A DNA stretch of 23,437 bases from a virus (IMGVR_UViG_3300028557_000194:1-23437), one strand, 5' to 3'; shown: positions 1 to 7,988, counted from the stretch's first letter. Notes: generated by a model not told the origin, from the sequence alone. Program-made: numbers and translations.

Positions 1-1
1 A

Positions 2-109
2 CGCATCTTTCTGCGCTTCTTCCTGGGCGCGCACATGGAGAACTTCCTGCGCGGCCACGTCCAGGCCTTTGAATCCTGGGGTGCCGTGCCCAGGGTCACT
101 TTGTACGAC
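2..109 (+). mobile_element. IS21-family transposase (istA-like) remnant
   Basis: About 36 residues match the typical IstA segment around the second acidic residue of the DDE integrase core; the usual sequence there is LLYDN followed by LKSAV. Here similarity stops right after LYD (base 109) and glycosyltransferase sequence begins. No terminal inverted repeat or istB partner is visible, as expected for an internal fragment cut by the window edge. It may be the edge of a degenerate IS copy or the product of recombination within it. Confidence 0.5.
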
Positions 110-628
110 ATGGGCATCTTGCTTGACCTGGCTGAAAAGCTGCTTCATCGCACCGATGTCGGTTTTCTGTTCGTCGGTCGTGGCAGCGACGCCAAGAAGT
201 TGGCCACAGACGCACAAGGACGTGGCCTGCAAAACGTGCTGTTCCAAGACGAAATTCACCCCGACGAAATTCCTGGGCTGTATGCACAGTGCCAGGTCGG
301 TCTGGTAGCCCTGGACCCTCGCCACAAATCCCACAACATCCCCGGCAAGTTCTTAACCTACATGCAAAGCGGCTTGCCTGTGCTGGCCAACATCAATGCA
401 GGTAACGACCTGGCAAACATCATCCGCGATGAAAACGTGGGCCGTGTCAGCGAAGACGGCAGCGCAGATACCCTGGCGCAGCTTGCGCTGGAGTTGATTG
501 ATAGCTTGGAGGTTGATGACGGTTACCGAGTACGGTGCAGAGCTCTGTATTCAAGACTGTTTGCGCCTGAGACAGCGGTTAGGCAGATTGTGACGGCATT
601 CGGCAAAGACAACGAGTCTGAGCATTAA
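2..628 (+). pseudogene. Chimeric ORF: IS21-type transposase fragment fused in frame to the C-terminal half of a family 4 glycosyltransferase (partial at left edge)
   Basis: The frame is open from base 2 and ends at TAA 626-628, so the true start lies outside the window. The first ~36 residues (2-109) contain [19 protein letters not shown] and a VPRVTLYD motif, which I recognise as the region before the second catalytic Asp of IS21-family IstA transposases. From about residue 37 (base 110, [12 protein letters not shown]) it switches to a GT-B glycosyltransferase C-terminal domain: FLFVGRG, then [15 protein letters not shown], then a donor-binding region with the [14 protein letters not shown] stretch. 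Such enzymes normally add a sugar to O-antigen or exopolysaccharide from a nucleotide-sugar donor. The N-terminal acceptor domain is absent, so activity is unlikely. The join is inside both coding regions and not at an IS end. It converges on the lysozyme gene with overlapping stops. The glycosyltransferase identity is firm; the transposase part is recognised from motif memory. Confidence 0.7.
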
Positions 629-1107
629 TCGGAGGGCAGCCTCATCAGCGCAATTTCTGCCTGCCGCCGCGCCACCAAGCCCGGCAACACCCGGCCACCG
701 CCATGAACCCATTTGCGCAACTCCAGCGCGGCACCGGCCCAATCCGTTTGGTTGATGCGTCGGCGCAGGGTTGAAGTCTGCAGCCGCCCGGCACCCAGGT
801 TGAAGGTGAAGTCCACAATGGCTGCAAGGCGGTTTTCTGGTTGGTTGAACAGCACCGGGCAGTAGCGCAGTGTGGCGGCCAGCGCTGCTGCCATGTCGGC
901 GGCCAAGTAGCTTTCAGCTTCTGCCTCGGTCACAGGCGGGTGGTCTGGCGGGCACAAATGCCCCCAGCCAATCGTCCAGTACCCTGCCGGGCAGACATAG
1001 GGGTGCGCCCGGCGCAGTGGGTCAGACTGCGGCACGCGGTGAAAGCCTTCAAACCGCTTGGCCAGATCAATGGCTGCTTGCGGCACCGACAACACGCCTT
1101 GCGTCAT
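625..1107 (-). CDS. Phage lysozyme (endolysin), glycoside hydrolase family 24
   Basis: A 160-residue muramidase that would cleave the peptidoglycan glycan chain during lysis. Glu20 in KRFEGF is the catalytic acid, and [11 protein letters not shown] (residues 40-50) carries the conserved Thr45 and the GH24 TIGxGH signature. Cys39 sits where T4 lysozyme has Asp20; a YxCPAG variant is familiar among prophage lysozymes, so this does not imply loss of activity. [18 protein letters not shown] (92-109) is the second conserved helical block. There is no signal peptide or SAR-type N-terminal anchor, so export should depend on the upstream holin. The ATG overlaps the holin stop as ATGA, which indicates translational coupling. 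The stop (TAA, 627-625) overlaps the stop of the convergent plus-strand ORF. No Rz/Rz1 spanin follows. Confidence 0.93.
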   Translation of the reverse strand: MTQGVLSVPQAAIDLAKRFEGFHRVPQSDPLRRAHPYVCPAGYWTIGWGHLCPPDHPPVTEAEAESYLAADMAAALAATLRYCPVLFNQPENRLAAIVDFTFNLGAGRLQTSTLRRRINQTDWAGAALELRKWVHGGGRVLPGLVARRQAEIALMRLPSD

Positions 1108-1580
1108 GACCGCGCCCGCTCAAACACCCGGCCCACAAACCAAAAATTGAGTACGCCCGACCACAGCGCCTGGTCCGCGTCAGACCAAGCCGCCAGCACC
1201 GCCGCACCCCAGCCAGCACCAGCATTCAATGCCGCCACAAAGGCAGCCGCTTTGGCAGCGCAGTACAAGGCCATAAACCAGTAGGTGATGATGGGGCGTA
1301 CGCTGGTGGACAATGCATCTGCCCACTTCACACCCGATGGCCTGCCCTGGCCAGCAACGGCTTCCTTAAAAGCTTCCATTGCGCCGGTGTTCCAGGCTGC
1401 ATCGGCAGTCGCGCCAATTTCGGCCATGCGCGATGCACCGCGCACCTTCTCAAACTCCAGCGCCTTGTCTTGCATGGCCAGCTCGTGGCCACGTTCGCCC
1501 TTGCGATCTAGCCATTTCAGAAATTCTGGAGCCAGTCGAAACGCCCCACCCAACAACCCACCCAGCAGTGTTTCGATCAT
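1104..1580 (-). CDS. Probable holin, GTA_holin_3TM-like
   Basis: A 158-residue protein whose plan resembles the 3TM holin family of gene transfer agents and related prophages. It has a short hydrophobic glycine-rich N-terminus (MIETLLGGLLGG), a charged amphipathic middle (residues 20-90), a clear membrane segment at RPIITYWFMALYCAAKAAAF (about 95-114) and a C-terminal hydrophobic stretch ending in ALWSGVLNFWFVGRVFERAR. The WFVGR-type end is characteristic of that family. It would form the membrane lesion that releases the lysozyme encoded next to it. It overlaps both neighbours by ATGA, placing it in a three-gene lysis cassette. The family call comes from pattern memory and position. A plain phage membrane protein is the alternative. 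Confidence 0.7.
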   Translation of the reverse strand: MIETLLGGLLGGAFRLAPEFLKWLDRKGERGHELAMQDKALEFEKVRGASRMAEIGATADAAWNTGAMEAFKEAVAGQGRPSGVKWADALSTSVRPIITYWFMALYCAAKAAAFVAALNAGAGWGAAVLAAWSDADQALWSGVLNFWFVGRVFERARS

Positions 1581-1882
1581 TGTGTACCTCCGAACAATTT
1601 GAGTTTGATGAGTGAGCCCGTCATCAAGGCTAAGACCAGGCCCGTGACCAGCATCTTGACGATGGTCAGGCCCGCAGTCTTCTTGGCTTCGTTGAAGGCA
1701 TCGAGCAGGTTGCGCAGCTCACGGATGTCGTGGGCGGCGTCTGCACCGTCCAGCCCGACCTCGTGCAGTGCATGACGAGCACCACGCTCTGCAGCGCGCT
1801 CCAGCATGTCTTCAAAGTCTTGTTTGGGCAGGGTCATCATCTGCCGTCTTTCCAGTGGTCCAGTTTCCATTTCAGTCTCCAT
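1577..1882 (-). CDS. DUF6127-like single-TM phage protein of the lysis cassette
   Basis: I place the start at ATG 1882 (101 residues, METEMETGPLERRQ...). A GGAG lies 8 bases upstream, and the longer open frame reaching 2023 runs through the terminator hairpin at 1901-1922. The soluble part (about 20-68) is charged and helical, with the motif ERAAERGARHALHEVGLD followed by HDIRELRNLLDAF, which resembles the DUF6127 family found next to phage holins. A single membrane segment follows at about residues 70-93 (LTIVKMLVTGLVLALMTGSL). The predicted topology is N-in with a short Lys-rich C-terminus. Function is unknown; position before the holin and lysozyme suggests a lysis role such as an antiholin or accessory membrane protein, which is inference only. 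The stop overlaps the holin ATG. Confidence 0.75.
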   Translation of the reverse strand: METEMETGPLERRQMMTLPKQDFEDMLERAAERGARHALHEVGLDGADAAHDIRELRNLLDAFNEAKKTAGLTIVKMLVTGLVLALMTGSLIKLKLFGGTQ

Positions 1883-2063
1883 GGGTAATGCTCCAAAAGT
1901 AAAAAACCCGCTGGAGGGCGGGTGTAAAAGTGCTGAGGTACGAGTGCTGAGTGCAAATTCCGTTTCCAAATCATTTGTGTCTAGGCGCGAAGCCGCAGGC
2001 AGTGCTACAGCACGACAAGGCAAAGCAACAACGACACGGATAATTTGGGGGCGGAATGAGGGG
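1883..2063. other. Intergenic segment between tail and lysis modules
   Basis: About 180 bases without a convincing gene. Besides the terminator it holds a 9-base direct repeat AGTGCTGAG (1929-1937 and 1943-1951, 14-base period) and a small inverted repeat GTGCT-AC-AGCAC (2002-2013). An open frame extends through it in phase with the DUF6127-like gene but has no ribosome binding site. I looked for a minus-strand -35/-10 pair that could serve the lysis genes and found nothing convincing. Confidence 0.5.
1901..1922 (-). terminator. Rho-independent terminator after the tail operon
   Basis: Read on the minus strand, CCCGC (1922-1918) pairs with GCGGG (1911-1907) around a 6-base loop and is followed directly by six T (1906-1901). 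It lies between the last tail gene (stop at 2064) and the lysis cassette (start at 1882), so the U-tract ends 18 bases upstream of the lysis ATG. The stem is short, so some read-through is likely. Confidence 0.7.
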
Positions 2064-2291
2064 CTAGATTTCTATGACCTCCATTGGCAGGTTGGGGGCC
2101 TTGCCTTCTATGACATCGTTGCGCACAAAGACGGCTTGGCCAACCAGGTCTGCGCTGCCGCCGCGCGCTTTGAGTAAACCGCCACCGGGCAGGATCACGG
2201 TGGCCAGGTTGGATGCCACGGACTGCACCGTGCCAACCTGCAACGCGGGGTCTGGCACCAGGTCAAGAAACTGTTGAAACTGGTTACGCAT
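2064..2291 (-). CDS. Small tail-module protein, function unknown
   Basis: I start it at ATG 2291 (75 residues, MRNQFQQFLDLVPDPALQVG...), which overlaps the end of the 949-residue tip gene by 8 bases. The longer frame to 2462 is a shadow of that gene, with composition unlike a protein. After a short helix the sequence alternates as beta strands (GTVQSVASNLATVILPGG, then GQAVFVRND and NLPMEVIEI), which suggests a small OB- or SH3-like barrel. It is the last gene before the terminator. I do not recognise the family. An accessory tip or baseplate protein is the natural guess from position, not from sequence. Confidence 0.7.
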   Translation of the reverse strand: MRNQFQQFLDLVPDPALQVGTVQSVASNLATVILPGGGLLKARGGSADLVGQAVFVRNDVIEGKAPNLPMEVIEI

Positions 2292-5133
2292 GGCATTCCA
2301 CCCCCAGGCTTTGATACACCTCTGGCAAGGCCACCTCGACGTGGGTGGAGCGCACCAAGCCAATGCGGGTCTGAACGCCATCTTCCCCAGACTCTTGGTA
2401 CTGGATGTAGGCACCGGGTTGAATGATGCCGGTGGCCGGTAATACCGGCAGCCGCAGGCCAATGTCCAACTGCCGACCGGTGTCGGACAACACAGCCAGA
2501 CCGCGCTGGCGTGCCGCTGCCGCCGTGGTGATCAAACTGTCGGTAACCATGGGTGCAAGCCAGTCGCCTGCAGTGCCCTGGCGCGTGACTTGGCCCAGAA
2601 CCCCTTGCTCTTGGCCGCTCACAAACACCCGGTTGTATTTGGGCTTGTCTGACCAAGCGATGGACTCCCGGCTCACACTGGTAGAGGGCAGCACATAGTC
2701 TGGAATGACATCGCCCCAATTCCAGGGTGCTGCCGGGTACAGGGGCCATACCTTGAACGACGCGTTGCTGGGATGCGGAATCAGGTAAGCACCACCCGCC
2801 TTGGCAAGAGTTACCAGCGCGCTGATGTAGCTGCCCTGGTGGGCGAACACCCCGGCGGGCACACTCCAGTCCTGCAGCCCATAGTCAACAGCCCAGCCCA
2901 AGGCAATGCCGTTGCGTTGCAGCACATCGTCAAAGAGCTGCTGGTGCATGCGTTGCTCTGGGTTGTTGAAGTTCAGGGTGGGGGCATACGGCGCATCCAG
3001 CACCGCATGGCGACCCCGGCCAGTGAGCCGGATGGTGGTCTGGCCAAAGGTGCGTTCGCGCGACAAGTGTTCCGCAAGAACCCGAAACTCGATTCCGTTG
3101 ACACAGGCGCTGAGCTCAACCACCCCGCTGCTGCCCGGCTCCACCAGGGCTTGGGCTATGCCGGGCAAAGATGCGTCGAACCCCCAGACCCAGGAACCCG
3201 CGTCCAGGCTTAACGCCATGGACAGGGTCGGCACCACGGAGTTGTCTGAGACACGGCGCAAACTGCAGTTGTTGATCACGATGTAAACCCTTTGAATGGC
3301 AACGACCACCGTGCCACCGGCTGGTGGCGGCAGTGGGGTGAACCCGTCGCACTGAAACAGCAAGAACCCGTCAGTAGCAAGCGGGTCGACAAACACCAAG
3401 TGCGCGCTGTGCGAATAGCAGGCTTGTAGTTGTTCGACAGGTGGCAGCGTTTGGCTTACCTTGCCCGGGGGCGGCACTCGGGCCCGCTGGAAGCGGCCAC
3501 CCCAACCCACGGGCGCAGCCAAGGCCAGTTGATAGTCAGACCCGCACCCCAGCACATACGCCACTCCGTTTTGCCAATGGGTATCACGACTCGCCCGCAC
3601 CGTGCGGTCACCGTCTTGGTGGCACAGGCGGGTGGCAGTTGGGCTCTTGCGCGCCTGCGCATGCGCACCCACCAGATCCCGCCACAGCGCAGTGCCGCCC
3701 TGCTGCTGCAGTGGGCGCACCAGGTGAATCGGCGTGCCACCCTGCTGCGGCTGAAGGAGTTGGATCGGCATGGCTGTAAACGTCTGCGGCAGGTGATGCG
3801 CCACACCGCTGTGCACACCCAACACGCGCTGCCAAAAGGTCGCCCACCCGGCAGGTGTTTTATTTCCATTGCTTTGCGCCTGCAACGAACCCTGTTCGGT
3901 TTGACTGGCAACATGCCATGGCGTGCGCCGCTGCACAACGGTAGGCCGTGCCGTCAGTGACGAATAGCTCACCGTGGCGCTGAAGGCGGTTAGCGATGGC
4001 AACACCACGCTGAGCGTGAACGGATACTTTGGCGCGATCAGAACACCCGGCAGGCCAAAACCCGCAGGCGCAATGCCCATGGGTGTGGCCGCAAACTCGG
4101 CCCAGTTCTCAACATGGGTCGTACCGAACTGGCTAGAGTCCAACCCTGATGGACGCACGAAGCTGTGAAACAGCCAACTGCGAGCATTGCCAAACCGGGT
4201 GTCCTGCCAGCCATCTGCAAAGGCCCGGCTCTGCCAGGCAAAGTAAAACGGGGTGTTGAGCGCAGGCGGCTTGTTCAAGTAGGCTTGAACAAAGTTCAGG
4301 TCAACTTTAGCCCCATTGGCCGAGATGTCATAAGCCTTGGGCTTGCCAAGCTTGCCTTGGTCAATCGGCTTTGGGCTAAGCGACTGCGCCGTGTTCTTAA
4401 CGGCTGGTCCACCAAACTTTGACTGATCGCCCGCCGTGGCTGACACTGCCAGCCCAGCGCCAAAGTACAGCGGCACATTGAACGGACTCGGGGTTGCATA
4501 GCCAGCACCCCCCGCAGCAAACGCAAAATCCACACTGCCTGTGGCCCCCACCCGGGGTTTGCCCGTTCCCGCTTGGTAGATGCCCGTAGCAAAAAGCTGG
4601 GGCGGCTTCTTGATGCGCGCAATGCTGCCAAAGCGGCTGGTGTCACCCAAACTGACGGCCGTGACTACTGGGTCACCGCCAAAGTAAAACGGAACGTTCA
4701 GCAGCAGCGGCTTGGCATACACGCCAGCAAACGCAAAGTCAGCTACCGCACCGCTGTTTTGCACCAAGTGCCAGGCCCGCGCCTTGGCAACACTGGATTG
4801 ATCAAAGCCAGCAGGCGCTATGGTTCTGGCTGCATTGCGCAAGTCCGGCATACCAAACTTGCCCTGATGGCCAGCAGTGGCACCAGACACCGGAGCCTGC
4901 GCACCAAAGATGAACGGGACATTGGCGTAACTGGGAGCTTGGTAGGGCTGGTCAAACGCAAACCAGACGGTGGCCCCATTTTGGTTGGCGTAATAGACCG
5001 AGTGCGTGATGCTGACACGGGCACTGTCTACCCCAGCGGGTGCAACCGTCCAGGACGTGTTCTTAACCTGAGCCTGGCCAAACTTGGTCTGCTCGCCCAG
5101 ACCCACGCCTGCGACGGGTAAAGCGCCAGACAT
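2284..5133 (-). CDS. Large tail tip/hub protein with five N-terminal ~75-residue repeats
   Basis: 949 residues. The N-terminal ~340 residues hold five diverged tandem repeats. Each opens with an FG pair (residues 18, 93, 168, 240, 314), continues with patterns such as KNTxxxxxPAGxD, and four end in NVPFYFG-like blocks (71-77, 146-152, 219-225, 293-299). A variable region follows (about 370-600). The C-terminal part (about 610-949) reads like a tail hub of the gp27/GpD or lambda J core type: beta-rich, with NPEQRMHQQLFDDVLQRNG, then YISALVTLAKAGGAYLIPHP, KYNRVFVSG, a VTDSLITTAAAARQRG helix and a final beta domain with GAYIQYQESG. AAGGGAG upstream of ATG 5133 supports the start. The repeats could be adhesion or spacer domains. 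Hub identity is moderate; the protein could be a fibre anchored by a hub-like domain. Confidence 0.72.
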   Translation of the reverse strand: MSGALPVAGVGLGEQTKFGQAQVKNTSWTVAPAGVDSARVSITHSVYYANQNGATVWFAFDQPYQAPSYANVPFIFGAQAPVSGATAGHQGKFGMPDLRNAARTIAPAGFDQSSVAKARAWHLVQNSGAVADFAFAGVYAKPLLLNVPFYFGGDPVVTAVSLGDTSRFGSIARIKKPPQLFATGIYQAGTGKPRVGATGSVDFAFAAGGAGYATPSPFNVPLYFGAGLAVSATAGDQSKFGGPAVKNTAQSLSPKPIDQGKLGKPKAYDISANGAKVDLNFVQAYLNKPPALNTPFYFAWQSRAFADGWQDTRFGNARSWLFHSFVRPSGLDSSQFGTTHVENWAEFAATPMGIAPAGFGLPGVLIAPKYPFTLSVVLPSLTAFSATVSYSSLTARPTVVQRRTPWHVASQTEQGSLQAQSNGNKTPAGWATFWQRVLGVHSGVAHHLPQTFTAMPIQLLQPQQGGTPIHLVRPLQQQGGTALWRDLVGAHAQARKSPTATRLCHQDGDRTVRASRDTHWQNGVAYVLGCGSDYQLALAAPVGWGGRFQRARVPPPGKVSQTLPPVEQLQACYSHSAHLVFVDPLATDGFLLFQCDGFTPLPPPAGGTVVVAIQRVYIVINNCSLRRVSDNSVVPTLSMALSLDAGSWVWGFDASLPGIAQALVEPGSSGVVELSACVNGIEFRVLAEHLSRERTFGQTTIRLTGRGRHAVLDAPYAPTLNFNNPEQRMHQQLFDDVLQRNGIALGWAVDYGLQDWSVPAGVFAHQGSYISALVTLAKAGGAYLIPHPSNASFKVWPLYPAAPWNWGDVIPDYVLPSTSVSRESIAWSDKPKYNRVFVSGQEQGVLGQVTRQGTAGDWLAPMVTDSLITTAAAARQRGLAVLSDTGRQLDIGLRLPVLPATGIIQPGAYIQYQESGEDGVQTRIGLVRSTHVEVALPEVYQSLGVECHA

Positions 5134-5144
5134 CGCTGCTCCCT

Positions 5145-7550
5145 TTACGCGTTACGCGCGTCGAAATGCGCCAGCAGCCGCGCAGCAGGAACCACGTAGT
5201 TGTAAGCCGCAAACTCCCCCATCTGGCCCTGGAAACGCTCGGAGATGGTTGGCGCAGTGCCCGACGGGTTCATGCCGATGCCAAGCCATGCAGCAGTGCG
5301 GTAGGTGTCCGGAAACACGCTGGCACTCTGCTCTGCCACTTGCACGCCATTGATGTACAGGCGCGCCCGCTTCTCTACCCACGGGTCATAGGTGGCAGCC
5401 ACATGGTATGCCGTGCCTACAACCAGCGTGGTGTGGCTGAAAGCAATGTCGGTGGTGGTGTTGCTCACATCGACGATGGACAGAATCAGCTTGCCATTGA
5501 TCATGGACAGGTACATGGGTGCGCGCTCGTTATTGACCCGCAGCAGCCAGATGCGCTGTGTGCCTGCCACCGAGCTGGGCCGAATGAACTGCTCTACCGT
5601 GAACGTGCTTGAGAGGGAACTGAAGTTGTCAATGCGCAGGCCACCGCCGGAGACCGTTACCGAGCTTGATCCCGCCACAAACCCGGCGGCATTGAATGCC
5701 GGTGTCCCCTCAAAGCTGGCCACAAAGTCCTGAAACCCCACCGCATTGACCGGCCGCACGTTTTGCAGCTCGTTCATACGCATATACAGAATTGGGTTGT
5801 CGGCTTCTACCTCGGCCATATAGCCTGAATGGCTGCTCGGGACAACATGGGTTTCCCAGTTGGCGTAGGAGTCGTAAAAGTTGACCACGTCTGCCGTGCT
5901 GAAGGTGCGCCCATACAGGGCTGCCAGTCCAAAGCCACCGCCATGCCCCGCCGGAGCAATGGCCCAGGCGTTGCCACTGGCTGAATTAAACGGTGGCGCA
6001 CCATAGCCCCCAATACTGAGCGCATCAAACCGGCGTGCAGCGCCATTTGGGACAGAGGCGGTGTACAGGTAGTCCCAATTTTCGTTGGTGGCGTTTTGCG
6101 TGCGGCACCAACCCCAGATGCGCCCGCCTCCGCTGATCGACGTGGTCTGCACCAACACACCATTGACATACAGCTTGATGAAGTTGTCCTGCTCGTAGGC
6201 CACGATGACGTGGTACACCTCGCCCTGGATCACCGGCGCTGAAGCCCTAACAGTGGAGAGGTTGCGGCCACTTAAAGATATGCGCACGTTCATCACCGTG
6301 GTGGTGACTTCCAGACACGGCCCGGCTGGCATGCCGTAGTAGCCGTTGTAGTTGTCGTAACCGTAGAGGCTTGCATCGTCCGAATCCCGGCGACCGGCCC
6401 ACATCATGATCAGCGCGGTCTCACCCGTGCTGGGAGCTTTAAAGATGTATTCCCAGGTCAGGTTGGTGAAGTTCTCCGAGGCACCGGCTGCGTTTCTGCC
6501 GTTGAAGGTGCCCTGCCCGGCGCGCACAAACAGGCCATTGTTGTTGGGCGTGGGGGTCAAGTGACGGCCAGATTTGAGGAAGCGAATCGAGCCGCCCACC
6601 CGGCTCTCCGGGTAAAAGTCAAATCCCCAGAACTGCTCGGTGGTCTGGAGCATGTTTTCTGCGAGGCCGAGAATATTGGAGCGAAAGAAGCGGTAGGTGG
6701 CACCGTTCAGGTAGTCGGCATAGCTCACACACATGCCAAGCGCACTGTCACGCGCGCGGCGCGCCCAGAAAGCAGACTGGGGCGTCAGCTTGCCTTTGGT
6801 GTTGATCGGGTTGATGCGATCCCACACCAGGGCGTTCTTGTACGGCGGGCCAGAGGGGTCATAGGACATGACCATGAACTCCCGGTTTTCATTCAAGCCA
6901 TTGAAGGCGTAGCCACCGTTCTCGTCTGTGGTGATGTAGCCGACCTTGTAAAAGGTGTCGCGCTCGAACAAAACCACCGGGCGGTTGGCTTGCGCCACAC
7001 CGTCTTCGGACACGATGCCGTAAATGCCGCCCGAGCCACCAATGTTGTTGCGCGACGGGATGGGCCAGATGGGCGACTTGGTTGTTGCCGGAAACCGAGC
7101 GTCTGAGTTGCCACTGGCACAAGGCCGGTACACCAGCGCCTGACGGTTCCACGTGATGTTGTCGCTTGATGAGTCCACACACAAATCCACCGAGTTGGCC
7201 GCGACCACCGAGTTGGCATTCAGGGCCGTCTCACTGATGTTGAGCAAAAAGTGGTCGATCAAGGTGTCAGCGGCATAGGTGAAGCTGAAGTAGCGCCACT
7301 GGGTGGTGGTCTGGTAGTCGGGGTAGTTGATGGCGCAATAGCTGGCAGATGCGGCATCGTCATCCATCAGGTTGTTGACCGGGTACGAAGTGGCGTTCAT
7401 CAGGAAGCCACTGGCAGTCACGGTCAGGCCGACTATCAAGGCGTTACCTGCGGCGTCGCGTGGCTGCAAGGTGCGAAACACCAACTGGCCGTAGTTGTAG
7501 GTGTTGACGCTGCGGAAGTAAACCCGCCAGTATTTAACGGCTGTTGTCAT
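5145..7550 (-). CDS. Tail fibre-like protein with discoidin-like, transthyretin-like and two LamG-like domains
   Basis: 801 residues. From the N-terminus: a likely discoidin (F5/8-type) beta-sandwich at about 40-145, with SYPVNNLMDDD, then WRYFSFTYAA and DLCVDSSSDNITW. At about 175-245 there is a carboxypeptidase-regulatory/transthyretin-like domain (IYGIVSEDGVAQANRPVVLF, TTDENGGYAFNGL). Two concanavalin-like LamG domains follow, at about 335-565 (EVYHVIVAYEQDNFIKLYVNG) and 585-800 (AYHVAATYDPWVEKRARLYI). The paired AYHVAATYD and LYVNG/LYINGV motifs are diagnostic of the LamG/laminin_G_3 fold. Such domains bind glycans, so a role in recognising host surface polysaccharide is likely. There is no collagen repeat or chaperone domain. 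GAGGGGA precedes ATG 7550. The domains are recognised by motif only. Confidence 0.75.
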   Translation of the reverse strand: MTTAVKYWRVYFRSVNTYNYGQLVFRTLQPRDAAGNALIVGLTVTASGFLMNATSYPVNNLMDDDAASASYCAINYPDYQTTTQWRYFSFTYAADTLIDHFLLNISETALNANSVVAANSVDLCVDSSSDNITWNRQALVYRPCASGNSDARFPATTKSPIWPIPSRNNIGGSGGIYGIVSEDGVAQANRPVVLFERDTFYKVGYITTDENGGYAFNGLNENREFMVMSYDPSGPPYKNALVWDRINPINTKGKLTPQSAFWARRARDSALGMCVSYADYLNGATYRFFRSNILGLAENMLQTTEQFWGFDFYPESRVGGSIRFLKSGRHLTPTPNNNGLFVRAGQGTFNGRNAAGASENFTNLTWEYIFKAPSTGETALIMMWAGRRDSDDASLYGYDNYNGYYGMPAGPCLEVTTTVMNVRISLSGRNLSTVRASAPVIQGEVYHVIVAYEQDNFIKLYVNGVLVQTTSISGGGRIWGWCRTQNATNENWDYLYTASVPNGAARRFDALSIGGYGAPPFNSASGNAWAIAPAGHGGGFGLAALYGRTFSTADVVNFYDSYANWETHVVPSSHSGYMAEVEADNPILYMRMNELQNVRPVNAVGFQDFVASFEGTPAFNAAGFVAGSSSVTVSGGGLRIDNFSSLSSTFTVEQFIRPSSVAGTQRIWLLRVNNERAPMYLSMINGKLILSIVDVSNTTTDIAFSHTTLVVGTAYHVAATYDPWVEKRARLYINGVQVAEQSASVFPDTYRTAAWLGIGMNPSGTAPTISERFQGQMGEFAAYNYVVPAARLLAHFDARNA

Positions 7551-7562
7551 GAGATTCCCCTC

Positions 7563-7988
7563 TCACAGCCGAAAGATTTTGTTGATGCCGTTGTCCCAGG
7601 TGACGATGATGTCGCCACCATTGGGCGTGATGGGCAAGCCGGTGGCCGTGTCGATGTAGGCGATCAGGATGGAGGCGGCGTCATCGGGCGTCACACCGTC
7701 AAGTGCCAGTACCTGCTTGTAAAGCACGAGCGCTTCAATCGAGGGACCGTTCACAGCGGCAAAGGTCACGTCCTGTGCATCGGCTGCGCCGTTGGTGCTG
7801 GTCTTGCTGGTCAAGGTAGTGGGTGCGGTGACCCGCGCCTCTGCCGCAATGCTGCTTAAAAACTCGTGGCTGGCAGCAAAGGTGTACAACGCCGTGTCGA
7901 CCATCACCACCTTGATGTCGTCGGTGATCCAGTTCAGTTGCGCTTCCAGAAAGCGCTGGCGACCCTTGTCGTAGAGGCTGTTGGCCAT
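7563..7988 (-). CDS. Phage tail-module protein of a widespread uncharacterised family
   Basis: 141 residues beginning MANSLYDKGRQRFLEAQLNW. The family is familiar from many prophage and siphovirus tail regions: an N-terminal LYDxGRQxFLEG helix, a strand DDIKVVMVDTALYTF, a LTSKTSTNGAADAQDVTFAAV block, then EALVLYKQ and the C-terminal ITPNGGDIIVTWDNGINKIF. All beta after residue 20, with no membrane segment. Function is not established, although the C-terminal strand block suggests a structural subunit that packs against a partner. AGGAG 6 bases before ATG 7988 fixes the start. It lies between two fibre-like genes. Confidence 0.8.
   Translation of the reverse strand: MANSLYDKGRQRFLEAQLNWITDDIKVVMVDTALYTFAASHEFLSSIAAEARVTAPTTLTSKTSTNGAADAQDVTFAAVNGPSIEALVLYKQVLALDGVTPDDAASILIAYIDTATGLPITPNGGDIIVTWDNGINKIFRL

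Noticed and set aside
600-660. Attachment site at the lysozyme/glycosyltransferase border
   Set aside because: No tRNA end or repeat is visible and the opposite prophage boundary is outside the window, so a core sequence cannot be identified.
1883-2023. Upstream extension of the DUF6127-like ORF to an ATG at 2023
   Set aside because: The extension crosses the terminator hairpin, lacks a Shine-Dalgarno sequence and has no protein-like pattern. ATG 1882 has GGAG at good spacing.
1930-2060. Promoter for the lysis genes
   Set aside because: TTGxxx-like hexamers occur (for example TTGCAC, TTGTTG) but none has a plausible -10 at 16-18 bases.
2292-2462. Longer version of the 75-residue gene starting at 2462
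   Set aside because: The extra 57 residues lie wholly inside the tip protein gene in another frame and are Pro/Cys/Arg-rich; the start at 2291 fits an ordinary 8-base overlap.
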